A DNA stretch of 27,235 bases, from assembly GCA_000226015.1 (NCBI GenBank), contig JH153927.1, forward strand, positions 319,520 to 346,754, read 5' to 3'. A model generated the notes under the pieces. That model saw nothing but the letters and a program-made list of their open reading frames with translations, was not told the origin of the DNA and made no database searches. The DNA comes from Mnemiopsis leidyi. Its lineage: Eukaryota; Ctenophora; Tentaculata; Lobata; Bolinopsidae. Position numbers and translations under genes: made by a program. Of this stretch, positions 1 to 10,856 are shown piece by piece; the stretch's first letter is position 1, and every line of letters begins with the position of its first letter.

Positions 1-143
1 CAGTTCCGGTGTTATCATATCATACTTCCCAGACAGTTCCGGTGTTATCATATCATACTTCCCAGACAGTTCCGGTGTTATCATATTATACTTCCCAGAC
101 AGTTCCGGTGTTATCATATTATACTTCCCAGACAGTTCCGGTG
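1..143 (+). repeat. 33-bp minisatellite at the first GCP6 exon edge
   Basis: Four full copies and one partial copy of a 33-bp unit that begins CAGTTCCGGTGTTATCAT. The array runs directly into the GCP6 exon that ends at 234. Each copy contains a TTCCCAG sequence that would serve as a 3' splice site. The GCP6 reading frame also stays open through all copies (VIISYFPDSSG per unit). The array may therefore be coding or the end of an intron, and the sequence alone does not decide. Confidence 0.9.
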
Positions 144-3100
144 TCGAGTCAGATGACGATCACTCAGCGTGGGAGCAAGCGTTTCGGGACATGGACAAGG
201 AGTTTCCTTCTCCGACATACGAACTTCTTGGCAGGTTGGATAAATCTTTTTAATTTCAGATCCGTCCTGTCTCCATTTTTCATTCGATTAAGTTTTACAT
301 AGCCTATTAGATTTTGTGAACTGTGAAACTTAACATCATAATAATCTTATTACTTACTGATAAAGTAATACCTAAATGACGTGTGTTCCTCGTTTCAGTC
401 TATTTAGATACAAACATAAATTAGGAATATAATAGTCAATAGGCTCCACTAGTAACCAGATCCTACTGAATCAACGTTGCAGGAAAGTATAACTAGTAAC
501 TAGTAACCAGTTTTCATCCTACTGAATGAACCTTGCAGGAAAGTGTTACAAGAGCGACCCTTCCTGACGGAAGCTGGTCCAAAAGTGTACACCCGACTTT
601 GTGTGTTGCTGTGTTCCCCTTACAGCGACATTGACATGGTTACTGAGAAACACGTTCTCTGGCAATGTCAGTACGTTCTGATCGGCATCCCTACCAGCAT
701 CTTTCAGTTTGATAAGGTAGGCATCCCTACCAGCATCTTTCAGTTTGATAAGGTAGGCATCCCTACCAGCATCTTTCAGTTTGATAAGGTAGGCATCCCT
801 ACCAGCATCTTTCAGTTTGATAAGGTAGGTGTCCCTACCTGCATCTTTCAGTTTGATTAGGTAGGTGTCCCTACCAGCATCTTTCAGTTTGATAAGGTAG
901 GCATCCATACCTGCATCATTTAGTTTGACAAGGTAGGTGTCCCAACCTGCATTTTTGAACTCGGTAAGGTTGGTGACTATTGAATTTAAATCCCCAAGGC
1001 TGGTGACTATTGAATTTAAGTCCCAGCCAGCACCAAGCAGTAAAACGCGATTGTTAAAATCCTAACACAAAAACATTCTTTGTAACTTTTAAGTTAATAA
1101 TTCGTTTGTGATTTAAGCTGTCTAAATTCCAACCCGTTTTCTGTTAATGCACAAGTCTGTTTGTTTGTAACATACCCCTCCTCCCAGACGAAGGTGGAGT
1201 TTGTGCCGCTCCAGAACATCTGCTACACCGGAGTGTCCCCAGACTCGCTAGCCGACTGTCTCTACTCGGTAGCCTACTCCGGGACTCTCTTCCTCCGTCT
1301 CAAGATGTTCTGTGACCAGTACAGCACGGTGGAGCGGTACGGCAATGTGGTGAAGGGTCTCGTCTCAGCGGTAGAGCGGTATCTCTTCCTGCACCAAGTA
1401 TTTCTTAGCAAGGTGAGTCCTGAGGTTTGAACTACACTTCAGCCTTACTGTCGTGGCTATTGATCATGTGGAACTTACGTCTTTAGACCTTTTGTCTTGG
1501 ATGTGGATACCCATTAATGAGTGAGATTTGAGCGTGCTGTTAAAATGATACATTGGCAACAATTATCAGTATATCGTGTTAACGTATACTGTTAAAACTT
1601 AAGATATGTTAGCGTGAAGTAATAGTGATGCCATTACCAGATACCTATATCAAGTTTGATACAGCTGGTCTGGAAAACAAAAGACCTCACCTCACAGCTG
1701 GAGTTTCTCTGCAACCTCCTCCTTCTTGAAGAGGTAAATATCTTTTAGAATGTTTCGAAGTCTTACAACCTGAATCTAACGCAATTTAGTTTTTCATCCA
1801 GACCCCAGGAAATGTCACGTTTAACTTAATACGAGTAACAGTACGAGGGTTTCCCACTGAATTCAACACTCAAGTGGTGCGCTTATATTTCAGGGACTAC
1901 CAACAGGAACACAACTGATAGAGTACCTGTACAAAACTGCTGAAATTCTCACTGCTTCACCCTACTACAAGATAATGTTGTCTCTCATCAGGGCTGCGTT
2001 CAAGCCTTACGTCAAGTAAGCAATGCATCCGTACCAACTACCACGCATAGTTTGTAATCCTCAATTTCTATAATTTTTTTAATTTGGAGTTCCCTTTTTC
2101 CACTAAATATTTAAGCTTTCCACAAATATTTAAGTTTTCCTCTACTTTTACCGCACACCCAGGTTTCTAGAGTTGTGGCTGTGTGAGGGACGAGTGTGGG
2201 ACGATTGGGACGAGTTTAATGTGTCGTCCCACCAAGAGTGGATGAACAACAAGGACTATCTCTTCTGGCAGGTTTGTGATGATACTGGAAAGTACTTGTC
2301 TATGTAGGGTTTATTGTTTTTTTAAATACTCCTCTCTTTGATACTGAACAGTCTAGGTTTAGCATTTTTTAAGCCACACAAACAGTTAATAACTGTTTTT
2401 AGACAACACTAGAACAGGTCAAACAAACAGTTAATTGTTCAGTACGCGTTCACAGAGAGAGAAGAAGTGCAACTACCGGAGTTTCTAGAAGGTCTGAGAG
2501 AGCAGCTAGTCAACACAGGGAAACTTATCAACCTGTTCCGACTTTGTGTTCCAGATGTAAGTCATTACGCCTCAAACTATCAAATTACCGTGCTTTTTTT
2601 TAAAGTTACTTCATTTTTAATATTATGAGTTTATGACAAAAGATAATAGCTCAACTTTATTAACACTATCAAACACAAACAAATTTACTTAAATGAGTTT
2701 TTTATTTTTACAATTTCCGCAGCACCCATTAAGCGTCTCAAAGATCCGGCCCCCAAAACTACAATTGACGTTTAACGATAAGAACATATCACTAAACATG
2801 ACGAAATGGGAGACTTATCGGGACGCTGTTGAGCGGTAACTTGTCTTCTCTGTAGTTCTCTAAATCTCTCGCGTTCCACTCATTCTGATCTTATTATTCT
2901 GATCTACTTTAAAATTATCTTACCTTCTTTCTTTACTTTCTGTACTGAGTAACTGGTAGAACTTACTTAACCAGGGAAGTTTTCAGTATATGAGTATTTT
3001 CACGTGTTACACTAGGATTCTATTGTAGAGAGTTGCACACCCAAGCAGTGGTGAGAGAGATGGAGAAACGGGAAGAGGAAGAACGGAGGATAGCGAAGCT

Positions 3101-6100
3101 AACTGCTGCTAAGGAGGACGCGAGAAGAAGGTATTTTACATGCCAGTCTTTATCAGTTAGAAATTTAACTATTGAGGAATTAACAGTAAGGCAAAAGTTC
3201 TAAAAACTTTAAAATCGTTCCGTCTTCCTTCAGGATAGCGATGATCATGGAGGAAGCTGGAGCGCTGCGTGCAGGTGCAGTGACAAACAAGAAACAGGAG
3301 GTACAGCGCCTCCAGGAACAGATGTTGGAGCGCGCGGAGCAGAGAGCAGCTTTGTTAGAGGCAGAGAAACGAGAGGACAAGGAGAGGATAGAACGGAATC
3401 AGACTGAGCAGTACGAGGTGAAATATTTGCATTAGCGTGTTTAGTGGTAGTTCGATGATTTGGTGGTAGCATCTTATAGTGAGACTTTTCATTGTGGTTA
3501 TCTAATTTTAGTTAAGATTTCATAAAAAGTTGTCCAGAAAATGATCCTTGTAATGAAAATTACTGCTATAATATGTGTTCTCCCATTTCAGCTGGTTGGT
3601 CTGGTCCGTGCCCAGCTAGAAGACTACTACGCCTCTCTGACAAAGGAGAAGGCGCGTGAAGAGAGACGCAGTCTCTGGAGAATACAGCGCATGAAGCTAA
3701 ACAGACTCCGCAGAGCTCACCTCATGTTCGAAATGAGTCGGTTAAACCAGGAGTTGCGAGATAACATGGGAGGTAGAGGAGGAAGTGCAACTCAAGTTCA
3801 AGCAGACGTGAAGGTCGGGCTGGATACACCTGCTGTTGAGGATACTGAGAAAACTTCTTCTGAATCCCGAACCAGAAAAGTCTGGGACCAGCCAATTGAC
3901 ATCAACATCGATATTGAGGTGGACGAGAGTGCAAAGCTGCAAAACATCAGTGTTACTAATGATCTCCTTTCAAGGAAGGATGAACCTGAAAACTCTGGAG
4001 TTGTTATGTCTGAAAGTTCAACCAGGAAGGTTGATAATGAAAATACTGTATCTGAAACAGATGAAACTGCTGAAAAAGCTGATACCCCTACTACACAAAC
4101 TGCTAAAAATAAGGATTCAAACTTGATACCTCGTGATAAAAAGGAAGTTAAAGATAGTGAGGATGTGTCGGACGGAGACTCAGAAATATCCTTTACGCTC
4201 AGTCCAGGAATGACTTCAGAAATTAAGGAAGAACAAAAATATGAACCAGATGGACAGATGAAGAAGTTGTTGTACGGGGGAACAAAGACAGAGAAGAAGA
4301 ATGGCTCGAATTCAAAACAGACATTATCGAGATTAAATAGTGAGGGAAACGATATGAAAAATATTCTTTACTCTCAAGCCGAGTCTGTTGAAGTGGATGT
4401 AAAATCTGAAGAACCTCTTTCGAGGCTAAATAGTGAAGGAAGAGAAATGAAAGACATTTTATATTCGAATGTCGAATCAGATAAATGTGGTAAAGTAAAA
4501 TCTGACCATCCTCTTTCAAGACTAAACAGCGAGGGTAGTGAAATGAAAGATATTTTGTATTCTCGATCAGAATCAAACGATAGTGACGATGTTAATTCAG
4601 AACAACCTCTATCAAGACTGAATAGTGAAGGAAGCGAAATGAAAAACATCTTATATTCTAAAACTGAATCAGATCAAACCAACGAAGAAAAACCTGAACA
4701 GCCTTTGTCAAGGCTGAACAGCGAGGGAAGTGACATGAAAGAGATCCTTTACCCTCACACTTCATCAACAAAATCTCACGATGTTGTGCAGTTCGAACCA
4801 GCAGGACAAATGAAAGAACTGCTGTATGGAGATGTCTCAACATCTGGATACAGTTCCTTGAAACAAAGTGTTAGGGAGCATGAAACTGAAAGTGAGACTA
4901 CAACTGTAACACCTACACCGTCAACTAAAGGTGGCACTACAAAAAGTAAGGATGTTGACAGGATGAAGGAGATATTGTATGGGCAACCTCAGCAGGAAGA
5001 TCAACATAAAGTTGAGGAGAGCAGGAATGTTTACCAAGTGTCTCTGGGCGGTAAGTTTAAATATTCTGGGTGGTTTTCGAACTATTATTTGCCACCATAC
5101 AGATCAAGCACCGTGATAAAATGTTTGAACTAACTTAGCAAGTCCGGATTTCAAACAACCTCCCTTCAAACAATATCAATCACACTTTGTTCACAGATGA
5201 CTCTGGGATAGAGATGGAATAGCAAATAGAGCCTATCCGACATTACAAATAACACTTTGTTTACAGATGACTCTGGGATAGAGATGGAATATCAGATAGA
5301 GCCTATCCGACTGTCCTACCCCGAGTTAGATGCAGGTCCTAACCCTAACATCATGACACAACGTCTCACTAGATATTACGTTGCTGAGGAGACTCCTGAT
5401 GACGGTAATTTTATTTATTTAGGGTTAAATGAGATCGAGAAGGGTCCTCGTTACAAGATCTAGAATATTCCAGGTGCCCCTTTAGTATTGGTATTATTGG
5501 TGACATGGTCATGCAGGGACACAGGTTTTGTTTTCTTCGACAGAGTTTCTTCTCCTCTTAACGATATGCTAATTATAACACCTGGTGTACTATACTAAAG
5601 TTATGTAATTTTAACCTCACATTTATAGACGAAGTAGACATGCACCGAACCCTGGAAATAACGCTTGGACGACTACTTCTACAGCCCCTTCTTCTTCAAA
5701 CATATCTTGTAAATAGTGCCGCCGTCAAGTACTTCGTGGAAGAGCTCAAGATTAACGACCACTTCGAAGCTCTCAGGTGAGAAAAAAGTTCGAGTTCAAG
5801 TACCAAAACATAAGATTGCTAAATGAGGAATCATCCCAGGGTAAATTTAGTTTACCTGGTTAATATGCTTACAAGTGTACAATTTCAGATCTTACCTCTG
5901 TATGAGTGATGGTATGTTTGGAGACTCACTGTCCAAAGGAATATTCAACATGGTTCGTCCTTAGCATCTAACATGACCTTAGCATCTAACATGTCCTTAG
6001 CATCTAACATGTCCTTAGCATCTAACATGTTTGGTTTAAGTTTGTGTTTAGCCCAATAATATCTTTAATCTGCTATTTGTTTTAAAACAGCAAATGTAAC

Positions 6101-7987
6101 ATTGCATTACATGTGTCCCAGAAAAACGTAAGTCAACGTACTGATGTGTAATTTGCATACATGATGACTAAATTAACGAGTTGTTCTGTCCTATGATAAT
6201 TCATTACGCACTTTACCCTCTAAGACTTATTCTGCTATATAACTTTATGTACTGTTTACTTAAAGCATACCATTAGATTGACAGTGGAATGGATCTTATG
6301 TCCTCTCCTGCTACACTTAACGCTGTTCTTCACGAAGCAATGGAGTGCTCCAAAATCAATAACCGACTCACCTTGGAAAGCGTTGGAAATCAAGGTTCGG
6401 TCACATTACAAAACTCACGGCTTTTGTTTACGTAACGCGCGAAGTACTTTGTGTGTGCTGAGTTGAATTGTTATCTCGAGCCGAAACATAAAACGCGGCT
6501 CGCGCGGCCCCGGCGCCCCGCGCTAGTACTGCGAATTCACGTGGGTTATTTCCTTCAGTGTCTGGAGACGTACTCAACTGCTTGGTATTGAGGTACGATG
6601 TGGATTGGCCGAGTAACATCATAGTTACTGATAACTGTCTCTATAAATATAACGAGGTTAATATTTTATAACCTGATTCTTACTGTTCTTAGGAAATTGC
6701 ACATTGAAGTGCTGGTATGACCCCCAATACTTATGAAAGTTCACGGCAAACTAAAATCGAAAATTTCTTGAAATTAATATATAGATAACTCATTCTGTCC
6801 AATGCCTGACCGAAATAACCGGGTTTCCCTTTTCAGATATTTAAGTTCCTACTGAAGCTTAAACATGGCTGTTTCATGCTTGACAAGATTTGGTTTCTGC
6901 TAGGGTAATGTTTCACTTCCTTTGTCGTTTTTCACGAGTATAAAACTGACTATTTCAAGATTAATTTATGCTGCCACATCTTCTTCTTCAATGCTGTGTT
7001 ATCTGAAAGGAATTTAGGGAGTATAGCTAAACTGACCAGTGCACCAATCCTATAATTTCTCTGACTTCTACTCCCAATTCTCGCAGATCGGTGGACGTTA
7101 AAGGCGGATTTGCCCAGATGAGACGATTACAAGTGTGCCGGTACGAAGTGTCCCAATGTCTGCACGCCGTACAAATCTACATGACACATCAGCTACACAA
7201 CATTTCCTGGCATGAGCTACAGGCTGAGATGCGGGGAGCTAGAAGTGTGTCTCAGTTACAGCAGGCTCATCAGACTTACCTCAACAATGCTATGGAGAGG
7301 TACTCTTAACTTTTATAACAGGTTATAGTCAGGGTTTTTTACGGGAACTGGTTGTCGCTTTTTGTTCTAGGCACTGCACCATTTAGATGCAGTAAAAGTT
7401 TATGTACAGAACTTAAACCTTTGTTATTGTACATTCCAGATTATTGTTGGGGGAAAGTACACGTGCTCCCCACGAGATAATATTGAAGATATTCAAACAC
7501 GTGACTCTGTTCGTGAAGCTGCTACAAAGTGCCCAGTTTACCACCGACCTTCAAGGTCATGTGACTCATCCCCATTTCGACAAGATCATTCAGAGACACG
7601 AGGATTTCACCAAGCAGGCCGTCTTTATCTTAAAGGGTAAAACTGCCACCATTTTTCTTACAAGCTTTGTTCATAGTCATTATTTTCTTTAACCCTTATC
7701 TTCTTTACTCTTACCACAACACAATAGTTAGCGCAGCAGCATTTTACCTGCGTTTAAGATAACACTTATTTCCCATAGTCGCGGAAAGTTCGAACAGTTC
7801 CGGTTACAAGCCGTACATTGACGAGTTCATGTTAAGACTGGATTTTAACCATTACTACCAATCCAGTAACCCGATCGTCAAGAGACGAAGTATGGCCGGC
7901 CTCAACCTGCTCGCTAGTGCCAGTAAAACCAGGCTGGCCAGCTCACTGAGCAGCCCTAGTTCTAACTTGGCCAGGAGCGTTGGTTAA
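1..7987 (+). CDS. TUBGCP6: Gamma-tubulin complex component 6 homologue (5' end outside window)
   Basis: Subunit of the gamma-tubulin ring complex that nucleates microtubules at centrosomes. I join exons at <136-234, 539-716, 1188-1412, 1665-1733, 1894-2015, 2163-2271, 2443-2556, 2723-2835, 3029-3130, 3234-3417, 3592-5050, 5267-5404, 5629-5776, 5889-5952, 6277-6394, 6559-6656, 6837-6904, 7087-7299, 7440-7636 and 7779-7987 (stop TAA). Every junction keeps phase. GCP6 hallmarks in order: RPFLTEAG, TGVSPDSLADCL, the GRIP1 part with FLELWLCEGRVWDDWDEF, a charged coiled coil ending in RRSLWRIQRMKLNRLR, a long serine-rich insert with tandem repeats, then the GRIP2 part with SAAVKYFVEELKINDHFEAL, LRYDVDWPSNIIVTD and DEFMLRLDFNHYYQ near the C-terminus. 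The insert between the two GRIP parts is what separates GCP6 from GCP2-5. The N-terminal GRIP1 start lies upstream of the window. An extra tail of about 40 Ser/Ala-rich residues follows the usual end. Confidence 0.93.
448..545 (+). repeat. Duplicated 3' splice site before GCP6 exon 539-716
   Basis: Two imperfect copies, about 448-489 and 499-545, share ACTAGTAACCAG, TCCTACTGAAT and TTGCAGGAAAGT. The downstream acceptor (AG at 537-538) gives the correct frame KVLQERPFLTEAG. The upstream acceptor (AG at 481-482) would read K-V-stop (TAA at 490-492). Confidence 0.8.
681..968 (+). repeat. 36-bp minisatellite made from an exon end plus its splice donor
   Basis: Eight 36-bp units in register: 681-716 is the coding end of the GCP6 exon, and the following units at 717, 753, 789, 825, 861, 897 and 933 lie in the intron. 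The three units 717-824 are identical to each other and differ from the exon unit only at its first bases. Each unit ends in GATAAG, or a variant of it, followed by GTAGG, so the splice donor itself is repeated. Two degenerate 30-bp units follow to 1028. Confidence 0.93.
4321..4797 (+). repeat. Five in-frame 31-32-residue repeats inside GCP6
   Basis: Units start at 4321, 4414, 4510, 4606 and 4702; the first is 93 bp and the rest are 96 bp. The protein consensus is [PT]LSRLNSEG..MK.ILYS, followed by an acidic spacer of about 14 residues. LSRLNSEG is identical in all five while the codons differ (Leu as TTA, CTT, CTA or TTG; Arg as AGA or AGG; Asn as AAT or AAC). Degenerate relatives EP.GQMK.LLYG flank the array near 4246 and 4795, and DRMKEILYG lies near 4957. 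Vertebrate GCP6 also carries tandem repeats in this insert, but with a different sequence. Confidence 0.92.
5178..5317 (+). repeat. 70-bp tandem duplication of an acceptor and exon start in GCP6
   Basis: Copy 1 (about 5178-5247) and copy 2 (about 5248-5317) both contain CACTTTGTT.ACAG, then ATGACTCTGGGATAGAGATG. Copy 2 is the used exon start (5267), reading DDSGIEMEYQIEPIRLSYPE. Copy 1 has an in-frame TAG (5220-5222) where copy 2 has TAT, so splicing to its acceptor (AG at 5195-5196) would end the protein. Confidence 0.9.
5958..6029 (+). repeat. 18-bp x 4 minisatellite just after a GCP6 splice donor
   Basis: Four near-perfect copies of TCCTTAGCATCTAACATG start five bases after the donor of the exon ending at 5952. 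The unit end AACATG matches the exon end CAACATG. Confidence 0.9.
6465..6535. other. GC-rich island in a GCP6 intron
   Basis: A stretch of about 40 bases made almost only of G and C (CGCGGCTCGCGCGGCCCCGG and onward) sits in an otherwise AT-rich 164-bp intron. No ORF or RNA gene is evident. AGTACT occurs on both sides, in AGTACTTTG near 6440 and AGTACTGCG near 6526. It may be a small insertion or a structured element. Confidence 0.4.
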
Positions 7988-8302
7988 GGAGAGTTTATTA
8001 TTTGAACTGTAAATGCAAAATGTAATAATATTGGAGATCTTGGGACATTGGTATTCGGTTAGAGGTTACAGTGCAGATATAAAAACAGGAGTTCTTCAAT
8101 TTTGATTTTGACAACGAATTCAAAATTAAGCTTATAATTATTGAGCTTATCGTGGGGTTACGGAATGATGATTTTCGAGCAAGTTCTCGTTTTTAAGCGG
8201 GCATTTAACTTTTAGGGTTTTGTAAATAGTTTTTACTTTTTATTTTGTCATTTATATGGTTTGTGCTATTATTTACTGCATATTTATGTATTTGTGTATG
8301 TT

Positions 8303-8308
8303 AATAAA
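8303..8308 (+). other. Probable polyadenylation signal of GCP6
   Basis: AATAAA lies about 315 bp after the GCP6 stop codon and 169 bp before the next start codon, in a T-rich context. Confidence 0.6.
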
Positions 8309-8388
8309 TTAACATTTAAACTATGACTTTCGAGCAAGTTTTATTATTCTCGCGGTCAGGTGTTTGACTTACAATTCATTCTTTTCAG

Positions 8389-8476
8389 CATATGAGCCCA
8401 AATATGTGGCTGGAATAGATGGGGGGAATAGATAGCTCTGCATCGAAAATAACCACAAGATTTAAACATTAAAACT
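8389..8476 (+). promoter_or_regulatory. 5' leader of the LEM gene with acceptor-like site and uORF
   Basis: A strong pyrimidine-rich 3' splice site (CATTCTTTTCAG, ending at 8388) lies 80 bp after the GCP6 poly(A) signal and 88 bp before the LEM gene ATG. No donor for it is visible between the genes. The leader contains a short upstream ORF beginning ATGAGCCCAAATATG and ending TAG after eight codons. The acceptor could belong to a cis intron with a distant promoter or to spliced-leader trans-splicing; which one cannot be seen here. Confidence 0.35.
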
Positions 8477-10492
8477 ATGGCACTGAATAACCTACGTCAC
8501 TCACCTATAACTTCACCTAGCTCAACCATGTCTAAACGACGTCAGACGATTGCCGCTCTTCCTATTACCAACAACAAAAAGTCGAAGGTGGACGAGCCGG
8601 AATCGGACTGTGACAAGGTGCCAGTGGCAGATCTGTCCGACAAGCAGCTTCGTCACTGTCTGGAGAAGTTCGGAGAAACCCCCGGTAGGATTGCACCGCA
8701 TGTTTTCAAATATTATTGTCTGGTCGACCTAACAGACCGTGATATCACGAGTTGTGATGCCCTAAGTTGGGACGATTACCATGAATCTCTCCCTCCAGGT
8801 CCGGTGATGCCCTCAACCAGGGTCCTCTACGAGCGATTGCTACAGAAGTATCGTGACGGTGATGTCCAGCCCAAAGACTCCAAATCGACAATCGTTTCTC
8901 CCCCAAAACCGTCCTTCCAGTCCACGCCAGCGCGGAAAACAGATACAAAAACTAAAAGTAAAGCCAGAAGGAAGAGCAAGTTAGAAGCGGAACTGGCGGA
9001 AGATTCCAGCCCCGAGAAATTAACCCCGACTTCACCTCCCTTATACATTGAGTCTCTTCCTGAACCCCCCAGTGCTACTAAAATTCCTCACATCGCAACA
9101 CCTAAAATCAAACGAACCCCTGTTCGTTCTGCGACCAACCCCAGCAACATCAACATTGAGAGTCTGTCAAACAAGGAAGTCCGGGACATGCTAGTGGCTA
9201 AGGGTCAGACTCCAGGACCGATAAACGACAAGAACCGGAAGTTGTACAACGAACTCCTTGCCAAACATATTAGGGGCGAGGGAAAAGTGGACAGCGGTGC
9301 TCCGGTCGCGGTCTTGTCGTCAACTAGAATAGACGGGGAGAAGGCAGGACGCGGGAATAGTAACCGCACCAGGCCGATCGTTACAGGAAACGAAGACAAC
9401 TTCTCAAAGACCATCACCGAAGGTAAATTTTAACAGTTAAAGGAGCTTATTGTTTTAAATACATCTTTTTCTTTTTTATTGTTTGTTAATACATCTTTTA
9501 ATGTTCAATCGAACAAAAAGTGTTGCTATTTGCTGCGGCACGATGATAGAAACAAAACCGTGAAATTTTGCCCCCAAAGTCCAGACAGTTTTCTGTTTTC
9601 AGAACTGGCTGACTACCCGGAACCAGAGGAAATGGACGTACAAGTTGATCCATCTATGTGTGTTTCTTTCGTGAAGAGTCCATACGGCAAGACCAGGCGC
9701 AGCATCTGCAAGGTTTTATCACATTTTAGGCTTATGATTTAACCATCTGCAAGGTAGATATTAATTGGTTGCAGATTTGTTCCTATGTTCTTATCAGTTC
9801 GATTAGGGACCGGCACAAGGCTGTTTCCAGAATTATGCATTTTTTTAATTTCGGAACCTGCCTTAATTAGGTGGGGTCAAATCATTTGGTGAAATACTGA
9901 GTATACTGAGGTTCAGACATACTGATTTATACTGCTGATTTATATTGCTGATTAAACACGAATATCAAAAACGAGATCAGCTGAAATCGTTTTCTCTCAG
10001 GCAGAGTTCACAGACATTGATTTTGCTGTGATGTGTCCGTCCCCGACACCCTCGGTCCGTCCCTCGTACTATCACGAACTTCAGACCTCCGGAATCCAAG
10101 CCTTTGTCACCCAGGACTGCAGCACGATAAGTCTCGTCAACGTTGTCAAAGCAGCTAGAGGTTCTGTAAAGATATACGCAGGTGGATTCTTAGAACATCA
10201 TAACTTAAAGTGGACTTGAAGTCGGATTTTAAAGTTTTGTAAAAGCTGGAGCTATTAAAGTTTATTCTTAGACTCAGATTTGAAAATAGATCTGTCAGTT
10301 TTGGCTGATGCAGTACGCTGCTTGACGTGAGAAAATTTACTAACGTCGTCCGCAGGCCTCACGATCACGTCGGTGAAGGAGGGCCGCATTGCGGTCTCGA
10401 ACTCTTTACAATGCGGTAGTGATGCGGTTGTGTTCAGGTTTTCTAAAGACGACTGTTCAGACCCTTGTTCTATCGCTTCAGCTATAAAGCAG
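8477..10492 (+). CDS. LEM-domain protein, four 5' exons
   Basis: Exons 8477-9422, 9603-9712, 10001-10181 and 10356-10492 join in phase. The first exon carries a canonical LEM domain at residues about 226-266, SLSNKEVRDMLVAKGQTPGP then NRKLYNELLAK. A second LEM-like stretch lies at about 51-85 (LSDKQLRHCLEKFGETPGRI), and a third helix-like piece (PSTRVLYERLLQKY) at about 112-125. LEM domains bind BAF and usually tether chromatin at the nuclear envelope. Lys/Arg- and Ser/Pro-rich linkers, with KRRQ and RRKSK near the start, look nuclear. No membrane segment or ankyrin repeat is visible. The later exons encode a folded-looking region (YYHELQTSGIQAFVTQDC, then GLTITSVKEGRIAVSNSLQ) that I do not recognise. 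The first ATG (8477) is chosen; ATG 8528 (MSKRRQTIAAL) is the alternative. The last exon ends in AAG CAG and a donor in phase 0, so the protein continues downstream. Confidence 0.8.
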
Positions 10493-10856
10493 GTTAGTTA
10501 GTGATAATCTCGTTGTTTTAATCCATGCCATCGTCTATGACGTTTATAATAACCAGTCCACAAAATTGTGTGGTTTTTCCTTCATCTCAATAGTTGTTCT
10601 TTAACATGTTAATTGGTCAACATACTCATGCAAAGTAGGAAGTAGTGCAACATCTTTCTTTTTAAAAAGATGTTACACAACACTAGACACGACACTAGAT
10701 GAGTAATCAATGACTAAACACGGATATTTGACATAAATGATAAAATGGCGACTGGACTTGGGACCAGTTCACAGTACATTCCATTAATGCCCTCTGAATA
10801 CCATCCGCTAGCTCAAATTATTTGTATATAAGTTATGTTCAAAGTTTTAAAACATT

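Noticed and set aside
546-908. Minus-strand 120-codon ORF with DAGRDAYLIKLK repeats
   Set aside because: It is the antisense of the 36-bp splice-donor minisatellite and the GCP6 exon; no independent support.
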